DNA of 64,000 nucleotides from Siphonodentalium dalli (Eukaryota; Mollusca; Scaphopoda; Gadilida; Siphonodentaliidae). This document shows positions 13,106-25,550 of this stretch, in pieces; the first letter of the stretch is position 1; each line of letters starts with the position of its first letter. The stretch covers positions 35,035,797-35,099,796 of the forward strand of contig CP136061.1 in the NCBI GenBank assembly GCA_032622095.1, read 5' to 3'. Made by a program: the position numbers and the translations under genes. The notes beneath the pieces are model-generated. The model ran no database searches. It was not told where the DNA came from and was given only the letters and a program-made list of their open reading frames with translations.

Positions 13106-13478
13106 TTAAAGACATATTAAGCACTTGGTCGAGTGTGGAACCTAATAAGTTAGTTCGCAGGCGCCATGCCAACCTGGTGAATGTAGCACTCTACCAACAA
13201 TGCCGCAAATTTCAAAGAAATCGACCATACCACTCCACAGAAAACATTGTTTGAACTACGCCAAATTATCAATATTTACGTCTCGATTCGGGACGCAACT
13301 ATCGGCGATAAACTAACACAAATGATTTCGCCATCGAGAGTCATTGCATGTAATTAATATATAAGAATGGCGGTGTGTGTTGTTAATTTGAATCAATATT
13401 CGTAAGAGAACAACTTTGAGCAAGATTATTCTCCATTTCCATTTGATCACCCCACCGGAGTGTTTCATATCACTTTAA
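13106..13478 (+). mobile_element. Dispersed ~365-bp TTAA element, copy 3
   Basis: Starts TTAAAGACATATTAAGCAC and ends GTTTCATATCACTTTAA, so element 13110-13474 lies between TTAA copies. The downstream 75 bp (to about 13553) is also shared, inverted, with 25480-25553. No open reading frame. Confidence 0.8.
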
Positions 13479-13699
13479 TTGTGTATATTTAGTACACTAT
13501 GAGGCACTTCCAATCTTGTTATCTTGATTTGTGTCACAAACCCACGTTACTATTTTATTGATCACATATTACAATTTTTTTCAACCTGAACAATCAGGGA
13601 CTTTTAGCACAGTCTTACATCAAGAACCGAATCGCTTTAAATTTTAGACATCGATATCTCGCTAGACAGATAGTGGTTTTTATCTGACGCAAAAATACT

Positions 13700-13970
13700 A
13701 CTATTTGATATCATCATATAATAAATAGAGGATATCCACACTTTTTCATTGGATATGGGTTATATCGCATGAGCGATGACTAAACATTGAAATTCAAAGT
13801 GTGGATATTCTGTTTATTATATACTTTAGTTACTTGCCTATGGCCCCCAATGAATGTCAATACATAAGAAATGTCAAGCTGATATCACTCACTAGTGGGA
13901 TATCACTTATATCTCACTGCTAAAACCGTATAATTCATGGGCAAGTATATAATAAAAAAGTTTATTATAT
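13700..13970. repeat. Inverted AT-rich repeats
   Basis: 'tataataaatagaggatatc' plus 'cacacttt' near 13717 recurs inverted as 'aaagtgtggatattc' and 'tgtttattatata' near 13797-13843. A further inverted pair, 'cttgcc' and 'gggcaagtatataataaa', closes near 13960. Probably one or two small foldback elements. Confidence 0.5.
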
Positions 13971-14232
13971 TTTCATCAACGTTTTACCTCAAAATATAAA
14001 TCATATCCCCACCCCCAGAAGACCGAACATGTTATCTTACTTTCAAGTTATTATCCTACTCTCAGCATTGCGTCATGAATGACGTCAATTTAGCGTCATT
14101 CGGTATCATTGCGCGTTATTTTAACAGAAATGACTGCTAGCGTCGTAGCTTTAAGAACGCGTATTGCATGTATAACCGTGTGTTACATTGTGGTCTGGGT
14201 CGTAACAAACTGGAATAGAAAATATAATAAAG

Positions 14233-14388
14233 ACAACAGTCAACTGTTCTGTGTAGCGTACGGATTTCCTCCTCTCGTGATATGCGAGGATTATTTTCAC
14301 TCGACTATAGCGCCTCGAAAAAATAATCCTCCGCATCTCACTCGAGGAGAAAATCCGTACGCTACTCAGAACAGTTAACTATTGTCTA
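14233..14388. repeat. Imperfect palindrome, ~155 bp
   Basis: 'gacaacagtcaactgttctg' and 'gtagcgtacggattt' on the left are mirrored by 'aaatccgtacgctac' and 'cagaacagttaactattgtc' on the right, with a central 'cgaggattattttcactcga' mirrored by 'cctcgaaaaaataatcct'. It falls inside short frames on both strands, which are palindrome artefacts. Confidence 0.75.
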
Positions 14389-15015
14389 TCTGTTATCTCT
14401 CCTGAAAAATGACCAAATCGACTTACGTCCTTTTGATTGTAAGATTAGTTCAGCCAAAATATCACCCATTTTCTCTCGCTAACCATAAAATATCACACAC
14501 ATATTTTGTCTCATTGGCCATAAGTTTCACCCATTTTGTCTCAGTTACCATAAAATATTCCTGTTTTATTTACGACAGAAGGAATCAAACGAAGTGAAGC
14601 CAAGGTTGGTATATATATAAATGCAGTGTCCATGTTGGCAGAAAAATCTTTTGGCCAATTCTGTTGTTGTTGTTTTTTTGGGTCAAATTAAAAAAAAACT
14701 TTGGCCAAATTAAATCATCATGTTCGGGTCCCAATAGCTAGTACAAAATAATCACGGCACGCAGAATCATAATCCCTTTACTATGAGTGCCAAGCACGAT
14801 TGTCTCACAAACGGACTCGTAGTCATCAATTCTGCGAAAAGGTTTTTGGACCGTGCGAAAACATTACGACTACATGCACATATCTATTCGTGATAATTAT
14901 CTGTCGTCGTTCGTTATGCGAAAGGTGACCAGTATGTGAGTCTTTATATATTACCAATATGAATATTAGGGGGTGTACAGAGAATAGCGATCGTGGTGTA
15001 AATACTTGTTCTTGT

Positions 15016-15481
15016 GGAATCAGGGAGCTAAATGTGTTCCAGTGTCGGGGAGCGAGTACACCGTGGATTTCTAAAGGTGAAGGTAACTGAAGAATGACCT
15101 TCACCTGATTCATGCGACACGTTATTAAAGGATGACATCGCGTTTAGTTGATTTGTACATCGAATCTAAATAATTTAAACTGGTGAATTAATGGGGGAAT
15201 GGTATTTTGTGAACGGGAAATTTATTTAACTAGCTGCTGTAGTTCTGGGTTTTTCCAGATCAAATTTGGATGTGGGATAGCCCTGTCGTACACTTGGTGA
15301 TTTATTTTTAAAAAAGTAAACACATGACCTATGATTTTTCTTGTATTATCGTGATTAACCGGTGTCAATCTAGCTGGGTAAACATCACTGGTATGGCCTG
15401 CAGGCTTCAATTCAGCGAATTTGGCCGAAACGTTAACACTCAGTCTCGCCTATGGGAAACCATTTAGTTCAGTGATTCCTA
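15016..15481. mobile_element. Dispersed ~465-bp repeat, copy A
   Basis: From 'ggaatcagggagctaaatg' to 'ttcagtgattcct', about 95% like 24491-24950. It contains a small hairpin (ggtgaaggtaac / gaccttcacc). Short minus-strand frames in both copies share residues such as GHTSDVYPARLTPV, but neither is a convincing gene. Could be a decayed retroelement piece. Confidence 0.65.
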
Positions 15482-15654
15482 TAAGAAAAATTTGAATTTT
15501 ACGAAATTTCACGTCTCGCCATGATAAGTTGTTACTTTCATATTTTCTTATTTTCAAATGATAATGGCAACATTTTGGACATATTTAAAGAAGAAACTCA
15601 TGGATTCGCCTGTAGATAGTAAAGAAAGTGATAAATATGGGAGTTTTGCATGGC

Positions 15655-15870
15655 CATCAGGTACCATTAGGGGGTCAGGGGGTCTAAAGCCTCCCCCACA
15701 TTTTGAGGAGTGTTAGCCCCCTCACACCCATTGGGACAAGGTGGCAGTGGTTGACCTGATAGCTTCTGGCACCCAGTAGCCATATCGGGAATCGTAGCCC
15801 CACCCCAAGTCAGGGGGGTGGGGGTGATGGCATCATCACTAGAGTTACTGCCGTGCAAGAATGTCATGGT
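15655..15870. other. GC-richer patch, no gene
   Basis: Short runs of C and G with 'ttagccccctcacaccc' and 'ggggtgggggtgatggc'. It resembles 10500-10660. No feature type can be assigned. Confidence 0.3.
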
Positions 15871-16555
15871 AGGTTTGTTAAACAGACAGTATGCCCTGCC
15901 ATCTGGTAAAATTTCTTGCCTGAGGCTTTGTCTGATGTTGTATCATTATGTTTAGATATTTCAATTGACTTATGGTTGCTTCATATTGCTATAAAAGTAT
16001 ATTTTAATTTAAATTTTCTGTTAATTTTGGAAAAAGTTTTTTTTATAAATTCCCAAATTCTGCATGAAAAGGGTTAAAATTGGACAAGATATCCCTCTCA
16101 AAATGTATATTAACATTTCCTCTTCAATTTAGTAATATTATGGTGTATAAGGGCACATTTCAGTTGTACGAGATGCTTTAGCTAATAAAATTGAAAAAAA
16201 TATATATTTTTCTTTGCTTTATTTTGACGATTGACACTAATTTTCAGGATGCCTCATATTGAAAAAATAAACCACTACTGCCAGAAATAATCTATATCGT
16301 CGGTGGGATTCAAACATGTCGTATACAAAATTCCCGCACTTTTTAGTCATTTTACAGGAGAGACAAAAAACTGATTATATTTTGATATGTTATATTCAGA
16401 AGAACAACAGTGCAGCAAATCCATCGATACACATACCGGGCATCGAATTATTGTGAAACTGACGATTTTACACCAGTCTATAAAGAGAAAACTGTGAAAT
16501 GAGCTTATACTATGGAGCCCGGGAGGTGACATGGTAAATATATTTTATAATCCGT

Positions 16556-16735
16556 GCGAAATAGTAATCCGTGCGCACGAAATACTAATCCGTGCGCACG
16601 AATTAGTAATTCGTGCGCACGAAATAGTAATCCGTGCGCACGAACTACTAATTCGTGCGCACGAATTAATAAACCGTGCGCACGAATTAATAAACTGTGC
16701 GCACGAATTAATAATCCGTGCGCACGGTTTAACAT
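16556..16735. repeat. Subterminal 21-bp array with CGTGCGCACG cores (left)
   Basis: About eight units of exactly 21 bp, for example 'aatccgtgcgcacgaaatac', each with a 10-bp self-complementary core and variable AT flanks. Frames on both strands repeating 'RAHELxI' arise because 21 is divisible by three. They are not genes. Confidence 0.95.
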
Positions 16736-17702
16736 ATATAAATACTGTCCTATCGGTAATTCAGTCAAAATGGCCTCACGTCTGCGGACTCCTTTACAAC
16801 GCAGTTGCGACAACGAATTATACATGAAAGTATGTTTGATACGTGGATGCTTCCCTGGGGGGTATGTGACCGTATGCCAGTAGGGCTTACTTAGTTACAA
16901 ATTATATTAGGCTGTGGTGTCCACGTGGGCTCACGATTGGAGTATTTGCCCATATGGACCGTGGTGACTATAGTTAGTGTGCCCCGATCGTGTGGAAGCC
17001 AGTTCCGGACTGCACATTCGTGTATACATATATAAACCGGGATGCTATGTGATGCTCACGGATAGTATGCCAGTATATTTCACTCTAAAGTATACATGCA
17101 TATAATGGATCGTTGCGCAGTGACGACTGCACCATACCGATATATATGATATCAGGAATGGCCGAAATGGAGTGTAAGATGTAGGATACCCTCTTCAGCA
17201 AGACTAAATACTGAAGACATGCATCAGTATTTATTTTTGTGGAAGATGGAATGAGGGTCAATTAGGGAAGGGGGGGGGGGGTAAAGTGCCTTTCATGGGC
17301 TGAATTGAATATAATAGACCCATGTGTAAGCCAGTTCCGGACTGAACAGTTTTTACATGTACGGGCATATAGATGTGACCCGCGGTGCCTTATGGTCACG
17401 GGGAGTATGAGTATCCCATTTTCCTTAACTCTATAATATAGATACTCATATGGATCGTTGTGCAATGATTTTTCCACCGTGCAACATGGCAGGTATGGCA
17501 TTGAAACAATAGCTTTTGGTCCACCCCACCTGTTATCCACACCCATATATATACCACAAACATGCCATGTTAGGAGCTCGCCAGGTAAAACTCATCATAG
17601 GGCGACGACGGGTTATTAGTCAACAATGGTATTATGTTCAGTTCAACATATAACGAAGACACTTTATCCCCATTGACATTCCTTGGGAAATGCAAGGGGG
17701 AT

Positions 17703-17770
17703 TATTAATTCGTGCGCACGGTTTATTAATTCGTGCGCACGAATTATTAATCCGTGCGCACGGATTATAA
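17703..17770. repeat. Subterminal CGTGCGCACG array (right)
   Basis: Three units of the same 21-bp palindrome array next to the right terminal repeat. Left has about eight and right three, so the arrays vary in length independently. Confidence 0.9.
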
Positions 17771-18180
17771 AATATATTTACCATGTCACCTCCCGGGCTC
17801 CATATTATACGACTTTTTTTAAATAATATTTTTTTCGCGGCAAAATTTTACGACGTTTTGAAATTTATACGACAAATTTGAAACAACTTTATGCCTCGAC
17901 ATCACATAATTTCAATTTATACGACCTTTTTTTTTCGGCCGAGTAAACAGTTAGCTTGGTTCCATTTCCATTATACTAATTACATTTCCGATAATGGACG
18001 GTTATATGGGATCACTCAGTTAGCCAAGTATGTCGGAATTCGATAATTAAACTAGATAGCTGAAACGACACAATGGCAACAAACCCGAGTAACTTGTGAG
18101 GCTTCCGAAACGGATGCCGCTATAATACCAAGTTTCTTGCCAATCACATATCATTCTATAATATCATGCTATATAGTATT

Positions 18181-19427
18181 AGTCCGGGAGCTAATATGGG
18201 TACCCTTGCACCCCCTGGGACTTAACTTCACCCTAATCATTTTGTTCCGTATTATGTCCTTCAACTTCTAAGCAATGTTAGCAAGAAAGAAAAAAAGTGG
18301 CCATGTAGACTACAGGCAAGATGGCGTCCATCATGGCCGCCATTTTTCAGACCAGACCCTAAGTCAGTTTTATGCAAATTATAGCTGGAAAATCTAGTAA
18401 AATGTATACAAATGTATATATTTCCGTGAAGATAAGACATAATGACACTTTTCTGGGCCAAAAATTGAAACTCACAATCCAAGATGCCGCCGGAAGTTGA
18501 AAATATGACATTTTTTTCACAAATGTCTTCTAGATCAATTAATGCTGATTGGAAATGGTATTGTAATATGACTTTATTTTGTATATTAACTGATGATTGG
18601 AGAAATTAAATATGGAATTATTGGGGTCCTAGCCCCTTCCGATCCCTCAAAAATTCGATTTTACAGAATGCGGTATAACATTTCCCAAAAAATAACAATT
18701 GGGATTCTTGTCATATTTCAACAAAAAATGAAAAGAACTTTGTAAAGTAAGTGAGGCATATCATTACCTATGAATATTTAAATTCACTGAAACCAAAATT
18801 CTTACCTTGACTCAAAATGGCCGCCAAAATATATGTAAATGGTAAATATTGCCCCAGGATGTCTTGCAATCGCTTACAAGTTGTAGTTGATGTATACAAT
18901 TGGCTATTCTGCATTCTATACATTGAATACTGACAGGTCTGATGCACCATGGATCATTTTTACTGTTGTCACCACTGACATCACCAGAAATATTGAATTT
19001 TTCACTCACAAACTTGACATAAATATCGGCAAAAACTCACTTTTCAGGGTTAGACCATTTGTTCAGGTAAAATGCAACTATCTTTGGTATCAAAGGTATT
19101 TATTGTTTTTGTCTATCTTAAATGTGTCACACTACGGTGTTTATAGACTGAATTGCTCAAGATGGCTTCCAAAATGGCAACCAAAAGGTAGCAAATTGTG
19201 ACTCACTTGGTTATTATACGTGTTTGTTAATTAACTGACAACTACGTTCTGTTATGTTTGTCTCAGTTCCGTATGGGGCATGACAAATTCATTTTAAAGT
19301 TGCAGTATGGAATTTTGCGGAGAACCTCTTATGTGATTCTGGTCATATTATTGAAAGGGAATGGGCAGAACATTGAGACGGAACTGAGATGAACCATGAT
19401 ATGTGGGTATTCTGGTCCAATATGACT
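18181..19427 (+). repeat. Left long inverted arm of the foldback
   Basis: Begins 'agtccgggagctaatatggg' and runs to 'attctggtccaat'. Its reverse complement is found at 21728-24134, apart from one insertion. It carries several 'aagatggc..ccat' / 'ggccgccatttt' blocks. A 104-codon frame here has no recognisable domain and is not annotated. Confidence 0.85.
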
Positions 19428-19429
19428 GT

Positions 19430-21727
19430 TGGTAACGGGTGGGACGTATATTGATATATGTTGTGGGTGTGTTATCATTGGGGGTGTATAGGGAGTAGAT
19501 GTATGATCATGGATGGCGTGTATGATTATGGCAAGTATGGAACTTATGGTCGTATGTGCGGGTATTGGTATATCTGGAAGGGCTCACCATTGGTGATGTG
19601 TATATGTATACCTAGATTGACTCATGGGTATGGTCATGGGTATGGCGAATATGTATACATGTAGTGGTTGTATGGTCCATGGTGAGGTGAATATATATGC
19701 AATGAGTGACTGTATGATCGTGAATGTGGTGAATATGTATACATAGAGTGACTATGTGGTCATGTGTCGGTTGTAGGTGTATACCTGGTGTTCGGGCGTG
19801 GTATGTAGTGGTATAACCACGTACGGCTGTATGCTCAGGTGAACGTGTATAACGTGGGTCACTATGTTGTCATTTGTGTGGCGTTTATATACAAATGTAG
19901 TGACTGATGTAATGGGTGGGTTGTTCATGTGTATCTTGGGTGGCTATCGCTTTCCACAATAACTCAAGGATATGCTAGTCAATAGAGAGGTCATGTCTTA
20001 GAGTTCTCCGTCTTGATGGTGTTTATGTACATGGAGGAAACGTTAAGCGTGGAAAGTCACCCATTATCACACAGTCATTCCATATTTTCATAAACACCAT
20101 ATACATAATATAGTGACCCACTGTATACATGTACACCTGACCCATGACCACGGATGACCACACAGCCACGGGTCACAATGCAGGCACACCGAGTATACTC
20201 CTAAACATGACCCATAACCATATAGTCACTCCTTGTATACCCATCCATCTCACCATTGACCATAAGGTCATCCCCTGTATACATAGTATCCACTCACATG
20301 GTCAAATAGACAATCAATACATACACCAACACCACATCAATGACCATAAAGTCACTTCGGGTATACATATGCACCTCCCAATGGCCATATAGCCACTCGC
20401 TTCATACACATACCCTCACCCATGCACCTGGTATACTCCTTCACCTGACCTATGGCCATAGAGTCACCCCGTGTGTACATATTCAAAACATTCATACATG
20501 GTCATCGTCAATCCTTGTATACATATTCACCTCAACATTGACCATGTCACTCCATGTATTCCTATTTGTCACACCATAGCCGAATAGCCGCTCAAGATAT
20601 ATTAATACACCCAGCCATGTCAGTATAGTCACTCCATGTATGCATAAGCACTTCATCCATGGCAATATAGCCACTCGCTATATACACATACCCCTCGCCC
20701 ATGACAATATAGCAACACGTGTGTATACCCGTATAACCTACATAATATTATGAACATACCACCACGAGTCACCAAACATGAACACCAGGTATACTCATAC
20801 GCCTGACACATGACCATTTAGTCACCCCTGTATAGGTATTCATTACATTTATGATAATACAGTCACTACTTGTATACCTACATGTACTCATCTCACCATT
20901 AAGTCACTACCTGTATACCTATTCGACACATATAGTCATATAACCACTCGGTATACATGTGCAGCCCATATATTCACTCCAGGTATACCTGTAAACCTCA
21001 TCAATGGCCATTTAGCCCTTCCAGATATACAAAAAACCCGCACACACGACCACTTATACCATCCATACTTGCATATACATATCACACTTGACAATTCAGC
21101 AATTCACTGTATAATCATACACGCCATCTATGATAATACAGATATCCCTATACACCCACCAATGATAATACATCCACGAGGTATATAAATATACATCCCA
21201 CCCGTTACCACAAAGATACTCCCTATATACCCACACGATAATGTCCACCCAGCTTACTCCAGGTATTCATATTCAATCATGACCGTAGTCATTCCATGTA
21301 TACCTATACACATTACCCGTAAACATAAAATCACTCGCTATTTATCCACACACCCCATTCATGATCATACAGACAACACATGTATATCCCACCCATGACC
21401 TTACAGTCACTCCATATATATACATAATCAGTACATAGATGACCATGTAGCTATATCCATACACCGGGTGCACCCGTGCTGGATATACACAACAATACAG
21501 TCACTCCATGCATACCGATTCACCTCACAACCTCTCCCTGTATACATATGCATCTTACCATTGACAACCCATTCATAACCATATAGTCACTCACTGTATA
21601 CCTATTCACATCAGTCATGACATACAATAACTCCCTGTATACCTATTCACCTCACCTATGATCATAGAGTAACTCCCTGGCTGCGATCTTGGCATCCACA
21701 CTGTATCCAGTTTACTGTTTGTTTTAT
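19430..21727. repeat. ~40-45-bp minisatellite core with orientation switch
   Basis: Units such as 'tagtcactccatgtatacat' plus 'attcacctcacc' are read on the plus strand from about 20095 to 21680 and on the minus strand from about 19440 to 19960. The switch lies near 20,000, where 'gctttccac' and 'gtggaaag' face each other. The C-rich side is about three times longer. No gene. Confidence 0.85.
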
Positions 21728-24134
21728 CATAATGGACCAGAATAGCCATAGCTTATGGACCATCTCAGTTCCGTCTCAAAGTTCTGCACATTTCCTTTCA
21801 ATAAATCCCCAAAAAAAAAAAGGTTCTCGGCAAACTTACACACTTTAAAATGAATTTGCCATGCCCCATACTGAACTGCGACAACCAGAATAGAACATGT
21901 AGTTGTCAGTTAATTAACTATCACGTATAATAACCAAGTGAGTCACAATTTGCTACCTTTTCGGATAACGCCGAGAATAATGTTCGGGATATAATGTTTG
22001 GTTGCCATTTTGGAAGCCATCTTGAGCAACTTGGTCAATACACACCGAAGTATGACGTATTTAAGATAGTTCAAAACAATAAGCACCTTTCAATCCAAAG
22101 ATAGTAACATTGTACCTGAAAAAAAAATGGTCCAAACCTAAAAAGTTAATTTTTGCCGATATTTATGTCAAGTTTTTGAGTGAAAAGTCCAATATTTTGG
22201 TGATGTCAGTGGTGACAACAGTAAAAATTAAACATGATGCATCAGACATGTTAGTATTCAATGTATTTAATGCAGAATAGCCTATTTTATACATCAACCA
22301 AAACTTGTAGGCGATTGCAGGACACGCTGGGGTAATATATTTACCATTTTCCATATTTTGGCGGTCACACTGGCAGCCATTTTGAGCCAAAGTAAGAATT
22401 TTGGTTCCAGGGAGTTGGAATATTCATAGGTAATGATATGCCTCACTTACATTACAAAGTTCTTTTCATTTTTGTTGAAATATGACTAGAATCCCAATTG
22501 TGATTTTTTGTGAAGTTTTATACCGCATTCTGTAAAATCGAATGTTTGAGGGATCGGAAGGGGTTAGGACCCCAATAATTCCATTTTAATTGCTCCAATG
22601 ATCAGGTAATATATAAAACACAAAATAAAGTCATATTACTCAACCATTTCCAAACAGCATGAATTGATCTCGAAGATATTTGTAAAAAAATATCATATTT
22701 TCAAGTTCGGCGGCCATTTTGGCGGCCATCTTGGATGGTAAGTTTCAATTTTGGCCCAACAAGGTATTATTATACAGTTATCGCCCGCGATTGAGTGAGA
22801 CACGGGGATTTGTCGCCCGCTCGAGACCTGGAATGTCACCCGAGGGCCGCCAGGCCCGAGGGTGACATTCCAGGTCGAGAGCGGCGACAAATCCCCGTGT
22901 CTCACGAAAACAAAGGTGATAACTGTTTTGTTATCTGACAAAGGAGTACACACGAACCTCCTTAATAGCAGTCATAAATGCGCGCATATATTCTTTAATC
23001 CAGTTCGAAAAGTTAATTTTATGTTGGAATCATCGCTATTTAGAAAATAAAACATTCATCAATTAACAGACCCGTCATTCGCGCAGCTATTCTCCGGTCA
23101 GTTTGCTGGTTGCATGGTGGAAATCGGTTCACGGAAAGAGGAAAGAGGAGCAAAGCAATTTCTCAGTTGAGTAGCCATGCAGCGAAATGTTCGGTTTCGT
23201 TTCAAATTTTAATGGCCGTGAAGACGCCGACAGACGTGTTCATTTCCAGATTGCTAAAATGTGAAACTAACACGTTGTAGTGGTGCAAAAAGAATTTGAC
23301 ATATGTCACAGATTGTTACGCAACATACGGGTATTCTCTGAAGTCTGAGGAATGTATTGAAGAAAAGAAATAGTCAATTGATAAACAGCAAAGAGTGGCT
23401 ATTTGATCAAGCACATAAACGTAGTTGTAACGTATGTACATCGTATGTGCAATTGTCTGCAGCAAATACCAACTGCATAATAAGGTTTATCTATTTGTCC
23501 CACGGTCTTTATTATTGATATAAAAAGGTCCAATAGGAATATTACACCTTATAACAGATATGTGTCTGTGATAACACCATTTATACATAACGTGCTTTAA
23601 TAGCAAATAAAAAAAACACACAATTATGCAAATTAGCAAACACCACAGTTCGCGGTTGTTATGAAACAGTGGGGTTTATAAAAACAGTGTTTTACGAAAT
23701 TATCAGAGAGCTGTCAGAGAATCTCTGCGTGGTGAGTTCTTCGTAGTTCTATGTTTGCTGGTAACAGCTGAGCGGTCAATAACTGAGACAATGTTACCCT
23801 CGAGGGTAATATGGTGATTTATCGCCCGCCATGTGACGCACTCTCAGCCAATCAGAAGAGAGGAAAATGGGATGAAGGATAACAATGTGTCTTAGCTTCA
23901 CGAAAATATATACATTTTACTAGATTTTCACGCTATAATTTGCATAAAACTCACTTAGGGTCTGGTCTGAAAAACGGCGGCCATGATGGACGCCATATTG
24001 TCTGGAGTCTACACGGCCATTTTTTTTCTTGTTAACATTGCTTAAAAGTTGAAGGGGCATAATAAGGAACAAAATGAGTGGGGTGAAGTTAAGTCCCAGG
24101 TGGGTGCAAGGGTACCCCTATTAGCTCCCGGACT
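21728..24134 (-). repeat. Right long inverted arm, interrupted
   Basis: Reverse complement of 18181-19427, ending 'ctattagctcccggact'. Homology stops at about 22770 and resumes at about 23887 ('gtgtcttagcttcacg'), so roughly 1.1 kb was inserted after the arms formed, or was lost from the left arm. Confidence 0.8.
22771..23886. mobile_element. Insertion (~1.1 kb) in the right arm, with a perfect hairpin
   Basis: Boundaries come from loss of homology to the left arm. It carries a long hairpin at 22795-22905 (arms with 'gagacacggggatttgtcg', 'acctggaatgtcaccc', loop near 22852). 'ttatcgcccgc' occurs near both ends (about 22779 and 23820), and the termini are roughly CAGTTATC / GATAACAATG. No transposase or recognisable protein. 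Confidence 0.55.
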
Positions 24135-24490
24135 ATATACGACGTTCTGAGAACAACGTAACTGACGTTATGGTCATATGTTTTACTTCAAATATGTCGT
24201 ATACTTTATACGACATTTTTGAAGTAAGAAATTTGTCCAACCAAGGATACGAATTTCCATCACATGGCCTAAAAGCTAATTTCTGGTTGGATTAGAACAA
24301 GGATAAGAATTTTAGGGGTGTAATCGACCGCGTAGATTACGAATTTGCAATAAAAAAATTCGCGCCAAAATACGATTTTAACAGTTTTACGACTTCTTTG
24401 AATCCCACCGACGATATTTGGTTTCAGTAAGGTCTATATTTGGATAGAATACTATAAGAAACGCTTTGTATTACACATATACATATATAT

Positions 24491-24950
24491 GGGAATCAGG
24501 GAGCTAAATGTGTTCCAGAGTCGGGGAGCGAGTACACCGTGCAATGCTAAAGGTGAAGGTAACGGAAGAATGACCTTCACCTGATACATGCGACACGTTA
24601 TTAAAGGATGACATCGCGTTTAGTTGATTTGTACATCATATCTAAATAATTTAAACTGGTGAATTAATGGGGGAATGGTTTTTGTGAACGGAAAATTTAT
24701 TTAACTAGCTGCTGCAGTTCTGGGTTTGTCCAGATCAAATTTGGATGTGGGATAGCCCTGTCGTACACTTGGTGAATTATTTTTAAAAGTAAACACATGA
24801 CCTATGATTTTTCTTGAATTTTCGTGATCAACTGGTGTCAATCTAGCTGGGTAAACATCACTGGTATGGCCTGCAGGCTTCAATTCAGCGAATTTGGCCG
24901 AAACGTTAACACTGTCGCCTATGGGAAACAATTTAGTTCAGTGATTCCTT
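24491..24950. mobile_element. Dispersed ~465-bp repeat, copy B
   Basis: Near-identical to 15016-15481, with the same orientation and same ends. It lies just outside the right end of the foldback element. The 45561-45610 stretch is a short inverted fragment of its left end. Confidence 0.7.
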
Positions 24951-25479
24951 GTGCCCATAGCGCAGATGTTTTCTCGGAAAATCTCGCCAGTTCTCGTCCA
25001 ATTTCGCGAGAGTAATGTCCAATAACATGATAGTAGCCGCGGGCGATGAGCATTTAGTGCTTCGTTACTTTTATGTACTGCATAATTGGGGGGAATTGAC
25101 AAAAAAGATAGTTTCTAATGACCCCGGGGAGAACAATGATTGAATTGTGGATGTTTATGGGCAGATTGGATCCAGCATAAAACTGACAACATAATTTTGG
25201 CTCATGGCATATTAGTTCCTCTGCAGTACATAGGACATGTTCCAGGTCATATAGTTCACAGGAATCATCTTCAGTGCTGTCAATATACCAAGATGTGGTG
25301 CGTGTGGCTTCGCCCAATTGCCCGGATGGCACTCAAGTCCTTGACTACCAACCCCGTAAACACGCCGGTACTGTGCCATTACTGGCCTCGTGTCGGTTGC
25401 TATGCTGGCCGATACCAATTGCAAGCGCTGGCCATGTGCCGATTAAAACGCAGGCCGGTACCAGACAAGCGCTGGTTGT
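24951..25479. other. No gene recognised
   Basis: Overlapping frames of 70-113 codons on both strands near 25054-25534 show no domain, splice context or repetitive pattern. No function is proposed. Confidence 0.4.
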
Positions 25480-25550
25480 AGTAACGTGGGTTTGTGACAC
25501 AAATCAAGATAACAAGATTGGAAGTGCCTCATAGTGTACTAAATATACAC

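Larger units (their letters stand above)
16511..17804. mobile_element. 1.29-kb transposon with 6-bp target duplication and palindrome arrays
   Basis: Terminal inverted repeats of about 48 bp begin TATGGAGCCCGGGAGGTGAC at both ends. TTATAC flanks both sides (16505-16510 and 17805-17810). Next to each end lies an array of 21-bp units centred on the palindrome CGTGCGCACG. The interior (16740-17700) has a ~330-bp direct duplication (shared 'aagccagttccggactg', 'gtatg', 'atggatcgttg') and no protein. The 6-bp duplication narrows the superfamily but does not identify it. Confidence 0.85.
16294..24417. mobile_element. Giant nested foldback element (~8.1 kb)
   Basis: The terminal block 'atatcgtcggtgggattcaa' at 16294 is mirrored exactly at 24397-24417. 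Inside are a nested 1.29-kb transposon (16511-17804), long inverted arms (18181-19427 against 21728-24134, with an insertion in the right arm) and a minisatellite core that reverses orientation near 20,000. No transposase or other gene was found. No target duplication could be fixed at the outer ends, so the outer limits are inferred from the inverted blocks. Confidence 0.6.

Noticed and set aside
16556-16735. CRISPR-like array
   Set aside because: Spacers are 11 bp and almost constant, the repeat is only a 10-bp palindrome, there is no cas gene and the context is an animal transposon.
16505-16883. ~100-residue frames repeating RAHELLI / CARxxNP on both strands
   Set aside because: Produced by the 21-bp palindrome array; both strands stay open for the same reason.
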